From an uncultured Oscillospiraceae bacterium (lineage in GTDB: Bacteria > Bacillota > Clostridia > Oscillospirales > Acutalibacteraceae), in contig CABULH010000011.1 of the NCBI GenBank assembly GCA_902492455.1, positions 65,299 through 129,298 of the forward strand: a DNA stretch of 64,000 nt. Direction: 5' to 3'. Both the position numbers and the translations under genes were made by a program. Positions within the stretch are counted from its first letter, which is position 1. Every line of letters starts with the position of its first letter. The notes beneath the pieces were generated by a model. That model was not told the origin of the DNA and searched no databases. It worked only from the letters and a program-made list of their open reading frames with translations. This document shows positions 16,571-24,611 of this stretch, piece after piece.

Positions 16571-16614
16571 GTCACCGACTCTGTCACCATGCCGTCACCA
16601 CAGCGGGGTATGCT
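16571..16614 (+). promoter_or_regulatory. Promoter region with three GTCACC direct repeats
   Basis: GTCACC occurs at 16571, 16583 and 16594, about one helical turn apart, ending shortly before a TATGCT -10 candidate (16609-16614) with no good -35. This resembles sites for OmpR-type response regulators driving BceAB/MacB-like exporters; the regulator is not in the window. Confidence 0.55.
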
Positions 16615-16683
16615 AAGAGCATCACAAGGGCGGAAGGCCGGACAAAACGACAGGGCCTTCATCAGAAAGGAATGGTACGCATT

Positions 16684-17367
16684 ATGGAAATCCTGCGAGT
16701 GGAAAACCTCTCCAAGGTTTACGGCAAAGGCGACACGGCGGTCAAAGCGCTGGACGGGGTGTCCTTTTCGGTGCAGAAGGGGGAATTCCTCGCCATCATC
16801 GGTCCGTCGGGTTCGGGCAAATCCACCCTGCTGCATATCCTGGGGGGAGTGGATATCCCCACCTCCGGCAAGGTATGCATCGACAATGTGGACGTATACG
16901 CCCAGAACGAAACCAATCTCGCCATCTTCCGGCGGCGGCAGATCGGGCTGATCTACCAGTTCTACAACCTGATCCCGGTGCTGAATGTGGAGGAAAACAT
17001 CACCCTGCCCCTGCTGCTGGACGGCCGGAAGGTGGATCAGAATCAGCTCAGCGCCCTGATCGCCACCCTGAACCTGGGCGGCCGGCTGGGCCATCTGCCC
17101 AATCAGCTGTCCGGCGGGCAGCAGCAGCGGGTATCCATCGGCCGGGCGCTGATGAACAACCCCGCCATTGTGCTGGCCGACGAGCCTACCGGCAATCTGG
17201 ACAGCAAAAACAGCGCGGAAATTATCGACCTGCTGAAGCTCTACAACCGCAAATACAACCAGACCCTGATCGTCATCACCCACGATGAAAAAATCGCGCT
17301 GCAGGCCGACCGGATCATCAGCATTCAGGACGGCCGCATCGCCCGGGACGAGGTGATGACCGTATGA
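16684..17367 (+). CDS. ABC transporter ATP-binding protein, MacB/LolD/BceA type
   Basis: 227 residues from ATG at 16684; an ATG four codons earlier sits directly on the AAAGGA and is less likely. Walker A GPSGSGKST (near residue 38), Q-loop in IGLIYQFYNLIP, signature LSGGQQQRVSIGRALMNNP and Walker B VLADEPTGNLD are all intact; LDSKNSAEI is typical of the MacB/LolD class. Powers the permease encoded next, with which it overlaps by four bases. The class exports peptides or lipoproteins or mediates antimicrobial-peptide resistance. Confidence 0.95.
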   Translation: MEILRVENLSKVYGKGDTAVKALDGVSFSVQKGEFLAIIGPSGSGKSTLLHILGGVDIPTSGKVCIDNVDVYAQNETNLAIFRRRQIGLIYQFYNLIPVLNVEENITLPLLLDGRKVDQNQLSALIATLNLGGRLGHLPNQLSGGQQQRVSIGRALMNNPAIVLADEPTGNLDSKNSAEIIDLLKLYNRKYNQTLIVITHDEKIALQADRIISIQDGRIARDEVMTV

Positions 17368-19997
17368 ACGTCCTCAACCGCGTCACCTGGAACACCCTGA
17401 AAAAGAACAGAACCCGCACCATCGTCACCATCATCGGCGTGATCCTCTCGGCGGCCATGATTACCGCCGTCACCACCTTTGTTTCCACCATGCAGGATTA
17501 CATGATCCGCTCGGTAATCAGCCAGGACGGGGAATGGCATCTGCGCTTCAGCGGCCTGCAGGCGGCTCAGCTGCCGCTGATCCGGGACAACGGAGAAACC
17601 AAGGCTTACGCCTATCAATATCCGGTGGGCTATGCCGCCCTGGCGGAATCCCAGAACCGGGATAAGCCCTATTTGTACATCCAAGCGGGAGACGCCGCCA
17701 GCTTTGATATGCGGGCCATCCGCCTGACGCAAGGGCGGCTGCCGCAGAATGAAAACGAGTTGGTGCTCCCGGAGCATCTTTCCACCAACGGCGGGGTGAA
17801 CTACGCCCTAGGGGACACCCTGACCCTGGAAATCGGCGACCGGGTGGACGAGGAGGGCGCGGTGCTGGGTCAGTTCCACAGCCTGGGCTACACCGACGGT
17901 AAGGAAACCCTCCGCCCCAAGGAAACCAGAACCTACACGGTGGTGGGCATCTGCCAGCGGCCGAACTACGAGCCCTATTCCGCCCCCGGCTACACCGCCC
18001 TGACCCTTTCCGCCGGAGAGCCTCCCGCCGGAACCCTGCTGGATCTGGTGATGACGGTGAAGCACCCCAGCCAGGCGATTAAAACCGGCGAAACCATCGG
18101 CGCCCAGCTTTCCGGCGAAGCCCAGTGCCAAAGCAGCGACCTGCTGGATTACATGGGTTACGGGGACAACAACGCCCTGAATTCCGTGCTGTACAGCATG
18201 GCGGCCATCCTGATCGCCCTGATTATGGTGGGCTCCATCTCCCTGATTTACAATGCCTTCGCCATCTCGGTCAGCGAACGCTCCAAGCTCTTCGGCATGC
18301 TTTCCAGCGTGGGGGCCAGTTCCAGGCAGATCCGCAATTCCGTCTTTTTCGAGGCGGGGATCATCAGCCTGCTGGGCATCCCCCTGGGAATCCTGTCCGG
18401 CGTGGCGGGCATCGGCGTCACCCTGGCCCTGCTGGGGGAACTCATCAACAGCACCTTCCTCAATGGTCCGTCCGCGGTGGATTTCCACCTGACCGTCTAT
18501 CCCGCGGCGATTATAGCGGCGGCGGCAGTGGCTTTCGTCACCATCCTGATTTCCGCCTGGCTCCCCGCCCGCCGGGCTTCCCGGATGTCCGCCATCGACG
18601 CCATGCGCCAGACCAAGGACGTGCAGATCAAAGCCCGGGCGATGCGCACACCCCGCTTCCTCCGCAAGCTGTTCGGCATGGAGAGCGATCTGGCCCTGAA
18701 AAATTTCCGCCGCAACAAGCGCCGCTACCGGGCCACCGTCTTCTCCCTTTTCATCAGCGTGGTGCTGTTCATCTCCTCCAGCGCCTTCACGCAGAACATG
18801 AAGGCGGGCACCTCCACCATGTACGGGGATTATAACTATGACATGTCCTACCTGGCGCCGGTAACAGACCCGGCGGAGGAGAGAATGCAGCAGCTCATCG
18901 CCGCGGTGAAGGGGCTGGAAAATGTGGAGGAATACGCCTTTTATCAGTCGCTGTCCGGCACTCTTTCCCTTCCCCGGGAGCAGATCAATCCCGAACTGCT
19001 CAGCGGAGATTTCCAGCCCCCCTTCAACGAGGATGGAACCGTGCGGCTGTACTATAACGCTTTCGCCATGAACGGCGAGGCCTTTGACCGCTACGCCCGC
19101 TCCCTGGGACTGGACCCGGCTGACTATCGGGATCCGGCCAACCCCAAAGCCATCCTGCTGGATACTTCCCGCCTCCCGGACAACACGGGGACCTACCATC
19201 TGCGCCGTCTTTTCTCCGGTGATCCCGGCACACTGCGTCTGTCCGGCCCGGCCGCCGGAGAGGACGGAGAAAACCTGCTGGATGAGGAGGACAAGGTGGT
19301 GGAGACCAAGACCTCCGTCACCATCGGCGCGGCGGTGGAAGCGCCGCCCCTGGGATTGGAGAAATATATTCCCTCCACCAGCTCCTTCCAGCTGGTGATG
19401 TCCGAGGAAGCTTACGCCGCCGCCTTCTCCGGCTTCAGCGACAGCAGCCGCAGTGGGATCTCCTTCTTCTTCAACACCGACAACGCGGAGAAGCTGGACG
19501 TCAATCTCACCGCCGCCATCAAGGCAGCCGGACTCACCGGCAGCGTGTACAACATCCAATCCATGATGCAGACCAACCGCAACCTGCTGCTGATTGTGGA
19601 CGTTTTCTCCTACGGCTTCATCATCCTCATCAGCCTGATCTCGGTGGCGAATGTCTTCAATACCATCTCCACCAACGTCAGCCTCCGCCGCCGGGAGTTT
19701 GCCATGCTGAAATCCGTGGGCATGACCCCGGGCGGGTTCAACCGGATGATCAATTTCGAGTGTCTCTTCTACGGTCTCAAGGCTCTGCTCTTCGGCCTGC
19801 CGGTGTCTGTCTTTGTCTGCTGGCTGATTTCCGAAGCCGTGGGCCAGGGCGTCGCCCTGGGCTTCCAGCTTCCCTGGAGCGCCTTTATCATCGCCATTGC
19901 GGCGGTATTCCTGGTGGTGTTCGTCACCATGATGTACGCCATGTCCAAGGTGCGCCGGGAAAACATTGTAGACGCGCTGAAAAATGAAAATCTGTAA
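17364..19997 (+). CDS. FtsX/MacB-family ABC transporter permease
   Basis: 877 residues. Transmembrane helix near residues 19-42, then an extracellular domain, three helices around 275-415, a second cytoplasmic linker and helix (SLFISVVLFISSSAFTQ), a long second extracellular domain and three C-terminal helices (about 740-865). Two FtsX domains are visible (MAAILIALIMVGSISLIYNAF; DVFSYGFIILISLISVANVFNTI). The duplicated layout is that of BceB/YtrF-like mechanotransmission permeases in Firmicutes. Translationally coupled to the ATPase and followed by a terminator at 20016. Confidence 0.93.
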   Translation: MNVLNRVTWNTLKKNRTRTIVTIIGVILSAAMITAVTTFVSTMQDYMIRSVISQDGEWHLRFSGLQAAQLPLIRDNGETKAYAYQYPVGYAALAESQNRDKPYLYIQAGDAASFDMRAIRLTQGRLPQNENELVLPEHLSTNGGVNYALGDTLTLEIGDRVDEEGAVLGQFHSLGYTDGKETLRPKETRTYTVVGICQRPNYEPYSAPGYTALTLSAGEPPAGTLLDLVMTVKHPSQAIKTGETIGAQLSGEAQCQSSDLLDYMGYGDNNALNSVLYSMAAILIALIMVGSISLIYNAFAISVSERSKLFGMLSSVGASSRQIRNSVFFEAGIISLLGIPLGILSGVAGIGVTLALLGELINSTFLNGPSAVDFHLTVYPAAIIAAAAVAFVTILISAWLPARRASRMSAIDAMRQTKDVQIKARAMRTPRFLRKLFGMESDLALKNFRRNKRRYRATVFSLFISVVLFISSSAFTQNMKAGTSTMYGDYNYDMSYLAPVTDPAEERMQQLIAAVKGLENVEEYAFYQSLSGTLSLPREQINPELLSGDFQPPFNEDGTVRLYYNAFAMNGEAFDRYARSLGLDPADYRDPANPKAILLDTSRLPDNTGTYHLRRLFSGDPGTLRLSGPAAGEDGENLLDEEDKVVETKTSVTIGAAVEAPPLGLEKYIPSTSSFQLVMSEEAYAAAFSGFSDSSRSGISFFFNTDNAEKLDVNLTAAIKAAGLTGSVYNIQSMMQTNRNLLLIVDVFSYGFIILISLISVANVFNTISTNVSLRRREFAMLKSVGMTPGGFNRMINFECLFYGLKALLFGLPVSVFVCWLISEAVGQGVALGFQLPWSAFIIAIAAVFLVVFVTMMYAMSKVRRENIVDALKNENL

Positions 19998-20015
19998 GCC
20001 GCCAGCCTTATAAAG

Positions 20016-20052
20016 GAACCCCCGCAGGCCAACCGCCCGCGGGGGTTCTCTG
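20016..20052 (+). terminator. Terminator after the FtsX-type permease
   Basis: GAACCCCCGC and GCGGGGGTTC form a perfect ten-base stem with a 13-base loop, 19 bases after the permease stop; the T-tract is weak (TTCTCTG). Confidence 0.7.
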
Positions 20053-20177
20053 CTGCCCATCCATCATGCCGCGCCTGCGTCTATCGGCTGATCCGCAGCC
20101 TGGGAAAAGGCAGTCCTCCTTTTCTTAACGGGAGATCTGCTCCGGATGCAGGCAGTTCAAAAAATTTTCTCATCCTC

Positions 20178-20206
20178 TTGACAAATCGGCCCTTTGGTAT
20201 TATAGT
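20178..20206 (+). promoter_or_regulatory. Promoter of the YtrA-type operon
   Basis: TTGACA (20178-20183) and TATAGT (20201-20206) with a 17-base spacer. The predicted start site falls next to the palindrome at 20215-20232. Confidence 0.75.
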
Positions 20207-20214
20207 TAGTTACA

Positions 20215-20232
20215 CAAGTAGTTAACCACTTG
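20215..20232. promoter_or_regulatory. 18-bp palindromic operator for the GntR-family repressor
   Basis: CAAGTaGTTAACcACTTG is symmetric except for one pair of positions and lies over the predicted transcription start, just ahead of the GntR-type gene: a classic autorepressor location. Confidence 0.7.
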
Positions 20233-20253
20233 ACAAGATCGGATGGTGAAGAT

Positions 20254-20628
20254 GTGAGAATCGATTTCGACAGCGAAACCCCGATTTATATCCAGATAGC
20301 GGAGGAGATCGAGGATGCGGTCCTGTCGGGCGCGTTTCCGGAGGAATCCCAGGTGCCCTCCACCACGGAGATTTCGGCCACCTACCGGATCAATCCGGCC
20401 ACCGTGCTCAAGGGCATGGCGCTGCTGACCGACGAGGGCGTACTGTACAAGAAAAGGGGACTGGGTATGTTTGTGTGCACCGGCGCGGCGGAACAAATCC
20501 GTGAAAAGCGCCGCCGGCTTTTTTACGAGAAATACATCGTCAGCCTGCTGGAAGAGGCGGGAAAGCTGGGGATCGGCAAAGAAGAACTGATTCGTTTGAT
20601 TAAAGGAGAGGCTAACCATGGGCAATGA
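20254..20628 (+). CDS. GntR-family regulator, YtrA subfamily
   Basis: 124 residues from GTG at 20254 (GGATGGTGA upstream). The N-terminal winged helix is clear: TPIYIQIAEEIEDAVLSGAFPEESQVPSTTEISATYRINPATVLKGMALL. The C-terminal helical tail of only about 45 residues and the absence of an effector domain place it in the YtrA subgroup, which represses adjacent ABC transporter genes and is often released by cell-wall antibiotics. It overlaps the ATPase gene by 11 bases. The likely operator is the palindrome at 20215. Confidence 0.92.
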   Translation: MRIDFDSETPIYIQIAEEIEDAVLSGAFPEESQVPSTTEISATYRINPATVLKGMALLTDEGVLYKKRGLGMFVCTGAAEQIREKRRRLFYEKYIVSLLEEAGKLGIGKEELIRLIKGEANHGQ

Positions 20629-21466
20629 AATTGCGGTAAAGGGACTGACCGTCCGCTTCGGAGAGACAGTGGCTCTGGACAACGTCACCGTTTCCTTTTC
20701 TCAGGAGCGCATCTACGGGCTGCTGGGACGCAACGGAGCGGGGAAATCCACTCTGATGAACGCCGTCACCAACCGGCTGTTCCCCGACGCGGGGGACATC
20801 ACCATCAACGGGGAACCGGCCAGGGAAAACGACCGGGCCCAGGGAATGGTCTACTGTATGGGGGAAAAGAACTATCTGCCGGACACCACCACCGTGCGGC
20901 AGATGTTCCGCTGGACGGCGGATTTTTATCCCGGCTTCGACATGGAATACGCCGAAAGCTTAGCGAAGGAATTCGGGTTGGACATAAAAAAGAAGCTCAA
21001 GGGCCTGTCCACCGGTTATCTCACTATCTCCAAGCTCATTACCGCCCTGGCCTGTCCCGCTCCCTATGTGATCTTCGACGAACCAGTGCTGGGACTGGAC
21101 GCCAATCACCGGGAGCTGTTCTACCGCCGGCTGATCGAAAATTATGCCGCCCGCCCCCGGACGGTGATTATCTCCACCCACCTCATCGAGGAAATCGCGG
21201 ACATCGTGGAGCAGGTGGTCATCATTAAGGAGGGCCGGATCCTGCTGGATAAGCCCGCGGAAGAGGTCAAGGCCATGGGATACGCGGTCTCCGGCAAGGC
21301 CGGGGCGGTGGACGCCTACTGCGCCGGCCGGGAAGTGCTGGATGTGGAAAGTCTGGGTGGACTGAAAACCGCCTGCATACTGGGGAAACCGGAAGACGTA
21401 CCCGAGGAGCTGGAGCTCTCCCGGCTGGATCTGCAAAAGCTGTTCATCCGGCTGACCAACGCTTGA
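20618..21466 (+). CDS. ABC transporter ATP-binding protein with unusual signature motif
   Basis: 282 residues, after AAAGGAG. Walker A is LLGRNGAGKST near residue 37; Walker B is YVIFDEPVLGLDANH and the switch histidine is in VIISTHL. The ABC signature is LSTGYLTISKL in place of LSGGQ, so the two central residues differ from consensus, as in some YtrB-like proteins. It should drive the membrane protein encoded next. Control by the YtrA-type repressor suggests a cell-envelope stress exporter. Confidence 0.9.
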   Translation: MGNEIAVKGLTVRFGETVALDNVTVSFSQERIYGLLGRNGAGKSTLMNAVTNRLFPDAGDITINGEPARENDRAQGMVYCMGEKNYLPDTTTVRQMFRWTADFYPGFDMEYAESLAKEFGLDIKKKLKGLSTGYLTISKLITALACPAPYVIFDEPVLGLDANHRELFYRRLIENYAARPRTVIISTHLIEEIADIVEQVVIIKEGRILLDKPAEEVKAMGYAVSGKAGAVDAYCAGREVLDVESLGGLKTACILGKPEDVPEELELSRLDLQKLFIRLTNA

Positions 21467-21485
21467 GGAAAGGGTGGAAATCCAT

Positions 21486-22223
21486 ATGAAAATCAAACAA
21501 ATGCTGCGGTGGAACTGGCAGAACAGCTGGCTGTCGCTGGTGATCGTTTACGCGGTGATGGTGGGGCTGTGCCTGCTGTCCGCCATTCTCACCGCCGTAA
21601 TGGACGAAGGCGATATCTACTTTAACGGCCTCACCGTCTCCTCCACGATGATGGTCTTTGTCCTGGGCATTGTCTTCTTTTCCCAAAGCCTGCGCTTCGG
21701 CCTGGCAACCGGCGTCTCCCGGCGGTCGGTGTTCTGGGGCTTCGGGGCGTTTATCCTCCTCTTCGCACTCATCACCGTGGCGGCCGATTTTTTGCTGGAG
21801 CGGCTGTTCGGCCTGCTGGTGGCCCCCTCCGGCGAGCTGCTGACCCAGATCTATGACCGGTATATCCAGACCAACAGCAAGCCCGCCGCCTTTATCTCCC
21901 TGGCCGTCTGCTCACTGACGCTGAAGCTGCTGGCAGGTCTGTCCGGCTTCTTCATCGGCGGCGCGTACTACCGGATGAACAAGGCCCTCAAGCTGCTGGT
22001 TTCCATCGGCGTACCGGTGACTCTCTTTGTCATCCTGCCTCTTGCACTGGGAATGCTGCCGGAAAAATCCCAGCTGGGGCTGCTCGCCTGGCTGGAATCA
22101 GGGCTGGTTTTCCTGGGGGAGAGTCCTTATCATCTGGCGCTGGTAATCGCGGTGACGGGTGTCCTCTTCTTCTTCTTTTCCTGGCTCTTTATCCGCCGTG
22201 CGCCGGCCAAACCGGTAAACTGA
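21486..22223 (+). CDS. ABC-2-like membrane protein of the YtrA operon
   Basis: 245 residues from ATG at 21486. Six hydrophobic segments are visible: about residues 15-37, 50-68, 80-103, 128-158, 170-192 and 205-228. No enzyme motif. Paired with the preceding ATPase it is probably the permease. The substrate is unknown. The gene ends at a perfect bidirectional terminator. Confidence 0.82.
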   Translation: MKIKQMLRWNWQNSWLSLVIVYAVMVGLCLLSAILTAVMDEGDIYFNGLTVSSTMMVFVLGIVFFSQSLRFGLATGVSRRSVFWGFGAFILLFALITVAADFLLERLFGLLVAPSGELLTQIYDRYIQTNSKPAAFISLAVCSLTLKLLAGLSGFFIGGAYYRMNKALKLLVSIGVPVTLFVILPLALGMLPEKSQLGLLAWLESGLVFLGESPYHLALVIAVTGVLFFFFSWLFIRRAPAKPVN

Positions 22224-22265
22224 ATGATAAAAAGGAGGCGCTTCGGCGCCTCCTTTTTATCATTC
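22222..22265. terminator. Bidirectional terminator between ABC operon and sfsA
   Basis: Two perfectly complementary 20-base arms around a TTCG loop, with A-rich and T-rich outer ends that serve both strands; the arms overlap the last codons of both convergent genes. Confidence 0.95.
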
Positions 22266-22964
22266 ATACGGCCCGTTCAGCCGCACCGGCACCGGCTGCC
22301 GGACGGCCAGGGAATCGGGAGTGACCGCACAGTCCCAGGCCGCCACCGTCACCCCGGCGGCGGCCGCTTCCGCCAAAGTCCGGGCAAAAGCGGGATCGGT
22401 GGCCGCATTGGGTTCGAACCAACGCACCCCCTCCATCTGGATGATAAACACCGCCGCCGCGGGCATACCCTGCTCCGCCGCCCGGATCAGCTCCCGGAGA
22501 TGCCTGGTCCCCCGCTGGGTGGGCGCGTCGGGGAACCGGGCCACCCCATCCTCTTCCAAAGTCACGCCCTTAATCTCCATAACCCCTTCCCCCAGGGCGG
22601 ATTCCGTGCGGAAATCCAGACGGGATTCTCCGAAAACCGTTTCCCGACGGAAGGCGGCAATCTCCCCGAAGCCGGGAACCGGGATTCCGGCGGCCAGCGC
22701 CTCCGCCCACACGGCGTTGGGAGCCTGGCTGTCCATATTGATCAGCCGCTCCCCCTTTTCCACCGCCACCAAGGCAAAAGGCGTTTTCCGCCCCTCTCCC
22801 CGCCGCCGCTGAACATAAATCCGCGCGCCGGGAAGCAGCAGCTCCCGACACCGGCCGGTGTTCATCACATGGGCGGTTTCCTCTCCCGCCTCGGTGCGGA
22901 TCACCGCCACAAACCGGTTGGGGCGGGATACAAACACCGCCGGCCGGATATCCTCATAGACCAA
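22260..22964 (-). CDS. sfsA: SfsA-family nuclease
   Basis: 234 residues from TTG at 22964, eight bases after GGAGAG; upstream in-frame codons run into the promoter. Conserved SfsA segments: FVSRPNRFVAVI, VMNTGRCRELLLPGA, DSQAPNAV and RFPDAPTQRGTRHLREL. The N-terminal OB-like domain and a C-terminal PD-(D/E)XK-like nuclease core (SRLDFR, VMEIKGVTL) are both present. SfsA was named for sugar-fermentation stimulation; nuclease activity is known for homologues. A lone gene with its own promoter. Confidence 0.93.
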   Translation of the reverse strand: MVYEDIRPAVFVSRPNRFVAVIRTEAGEETAHVMNTGRCRELLLPGARIYVQRRRGEGRKTPFALVAVEKGERLINMDSQAPNAVWAEALAAGIPVPGFGEIAAFRRETVFGESRLDFRTESALGEGVMEIKGVTLEEDGVARFPDAPTQRGTRHLRELIRAAEQGMPAAAVFIIQMEGVRWFEPNAATDPAFARTLAEAAAAGVTVAAWDCAVTPDSLAVRQPVPVRLNGPYE

Positions 22965-22998
22965 TTCGGCCTCTCTCCTCTCTGGGCATTTCCCTTTT

Positions 22999-23028
22999 AG
23001 TATAGCACACAAGCCGGGAAATCGCCAA
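22999..23028 (-). promoter_or_regulatory. Promoter of sfsA
   Basis: Minus-strand TTGGCG (23023-23028) and TATACT (22999-23004) with an 18-base spacer, about 35 bases before the TTG start. Confidence 0.65.
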
Positions 23029-23147
23029 ATCCGGCCCCATCTTCTCTCACATATGCGGACAGCGGCCGGCATATATATGAGTATGACCACCGCTGATGCG
23101 GGCGCAGGCCCTTAAGAGGTCTGCAGGGAAAAGGAGGAAAAAGCCCT

Positions 23148-24491
23148 ATGCCAGAATTCGCCGTCCCGGAAATCATCACCGTGCATTTGGGCGCGCCGGA
23201 TCAGCCGGCGCGCAATATCCAGGTGCCCTTCTCGGATTACATCAAAAACGTGGCCTCCAGCGAAATCTACCCCACATGGCCGGAAAACGCCATCCGCGCC
23301 AACATTCTGGCCCAGATCACCTACGCCCTCAACCGGATCTATACCGAATGGTATCCAGCCCAGGGCTACGATTTCGACATCACCAATTCCACCCGGTATG
23401 ACCAGAGCTTTGTGGAAGGACGGGACATTTACGACAACATCAGCCGGATTGTGGACGACATCTTCAACGACTACGTGGTGAAGCAGGGCACCGTTCAGCC
23501 TTACTTCACCCAATACTGCAGCGGCACCACCGTCACCTGCGAGGGGCTCTCCCAATGGGGCACGGTGAGCCTGGCGGAGCAGGGCCTGGTGCCCTACGAG
23601 ATCCTGCAGCGCTATTACGGCGACGACATCAACATTGTCTTTGACGCTCCTGTCACCGGCCCCATCCCCTCTTATCCCGGGGTGCCCCTGCGGCTGGGGG
23701 ATGCCAGCGAAGAGGTGCGGATTATCCAGCGGCAGCTCAACCGCATCGGGGACAATTATCCCGCCATCCCCAAAATTCCCGAGACCAACGGTTTTTTCAA
23801 CGTCCCCACTGAGGAGGCGGTGAAAACCTTTCAGTCTATCTTCGGCCTGACCCAGGACGGCATTGTGGGCAAGTCCACCTGGTACAAAATCAAATCCATC
23901 TATACCGGGGTGAAAGGGCTGGCGGAGCTGTATTCCGAGGGCGTCACCCCGGAAGAGGCACAGCGGGCCTTCGCGGAGGTTCTGCGGGAAGGGGACACCG
24001 GCGATGCGGTGCGGGTGCTTCAGTATTATCTGGCGGTTATCTCCTACTTCGATCCCCAGATTCCCCAGGTGCGCATCGACGGCATCTTTGATCAGAACAC
24101 CCGGGAAGCGGTGCTGGCCTTCCAGAATCAGCAGGGGCTGGAGCCCACCGGAGAGGTGGACCGCGCCACCGGCAACGCTATTCTGGATGATTACGACGCC
24201 ACCCTGGCGAGCCTGCCCCCGGAGGTGCTGGGGGTGAAGAGCGAGATCTACCCCGGCCGGTTCCTCTCCCTGGGCATGACCGGTGAGGATGTCAACGACC
24301 TGCAGCAGTTCCTGCAGGCTGCCGCCGCTTTGGATCCCAGCCTGCCGGCGGTGCAGGTCACAGGAGAATTCGACGGCCCCACCGAGACGGCTGTGCGGGA
24401 GATCCAGACCCGGGAGGGACTGCCGGTCAACGGCGTGGTGGGCCCGCTGACCTGGGACCGAATCGTCGCTCTTTCCAAGGCTGCCGCCTGA
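23148..24491 (+). CDS. SpoIID-like domain protein with three peptidoglycan-binding repeats
   Basis: 447 residues, AGGAGG upstream. Residues 5-165 resemble the SpoIID/LytB domain (SEIYPTWPENAIRANILAQITYALNRI; CEGLSQWGTVSLAEQG; ILQRYYGDDINIV), though no clear signal peptide is seen. Three PG_binding_1 units follow: about 180-285 (LRLGDASEEVRIIQRQLNRIG), 320-395 (REGDTGDAVRVLQYYLAVI) and 405-445 (LGMTGEDVNDLQQFLQAA). SpoIID proteins cleave peptidoglycan glycan strands in engulfment; homologues like this occur in sporulating Clostridia and may act in the spore or forespore envelope. Function inferred from domains. Confidence 0.85.
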   Translation: MPEFAVPEIITVHLGAPDQPARNIQVPFSDYIKNVASSEIYPTWPENAIRANILAQITYALNRIYTEWYPAQGYDFDITNSTRYDQSFVEGRDIYDNISRIVDDIFNDYVVKQGTVQPYFTQYCSGTTVTCEGLSQWGTVSLAEQGLVPYEILQRYYGDDINIVFDAPVTGPIPSYPGVPLRLGDASEEVRIIQRQLNRIGDNYPAIPKIPETNGFFNVPTEEAVKTFQSIFGLTQDGIVGKSTWYKIKSIYTGVKGLAELYSEGVTPEEAQRAFAEVLREGDTGDAVRVLQYYLAVISYFDPQIPQVRIDGIFDQNTREAVLAFQNQQGLEPTGEVDRATGNAILDDYDATLASLPPEVLGVKSEIYPGRFLSLGMTGEDVNDLQQFLQAAAALDPSLPAVQVTGEFDGPTETAVREIQTREGLPVNGVVGPLTWDRIVALSKAAA

Positions 24492-24611
24492 AAATCTTCC
24501 GTCCCCCTTCCCGCCATTATAAAAACTGCCGTTCCCGGTATAGGCGGCGGTATTGATTCCCCCGCCGCAGGATGCTACCATGAGAACAAAAGCGGAAGGG
24601 GAGGAAATCTC

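Noticed and set aside
17808..20060. 750-codon minus-strand frame opposite the FtsX-type permease
   Set aside because: Antisense shadow of a clear membrane permease; low-complexity Gly/His/Gln-rich sequence.
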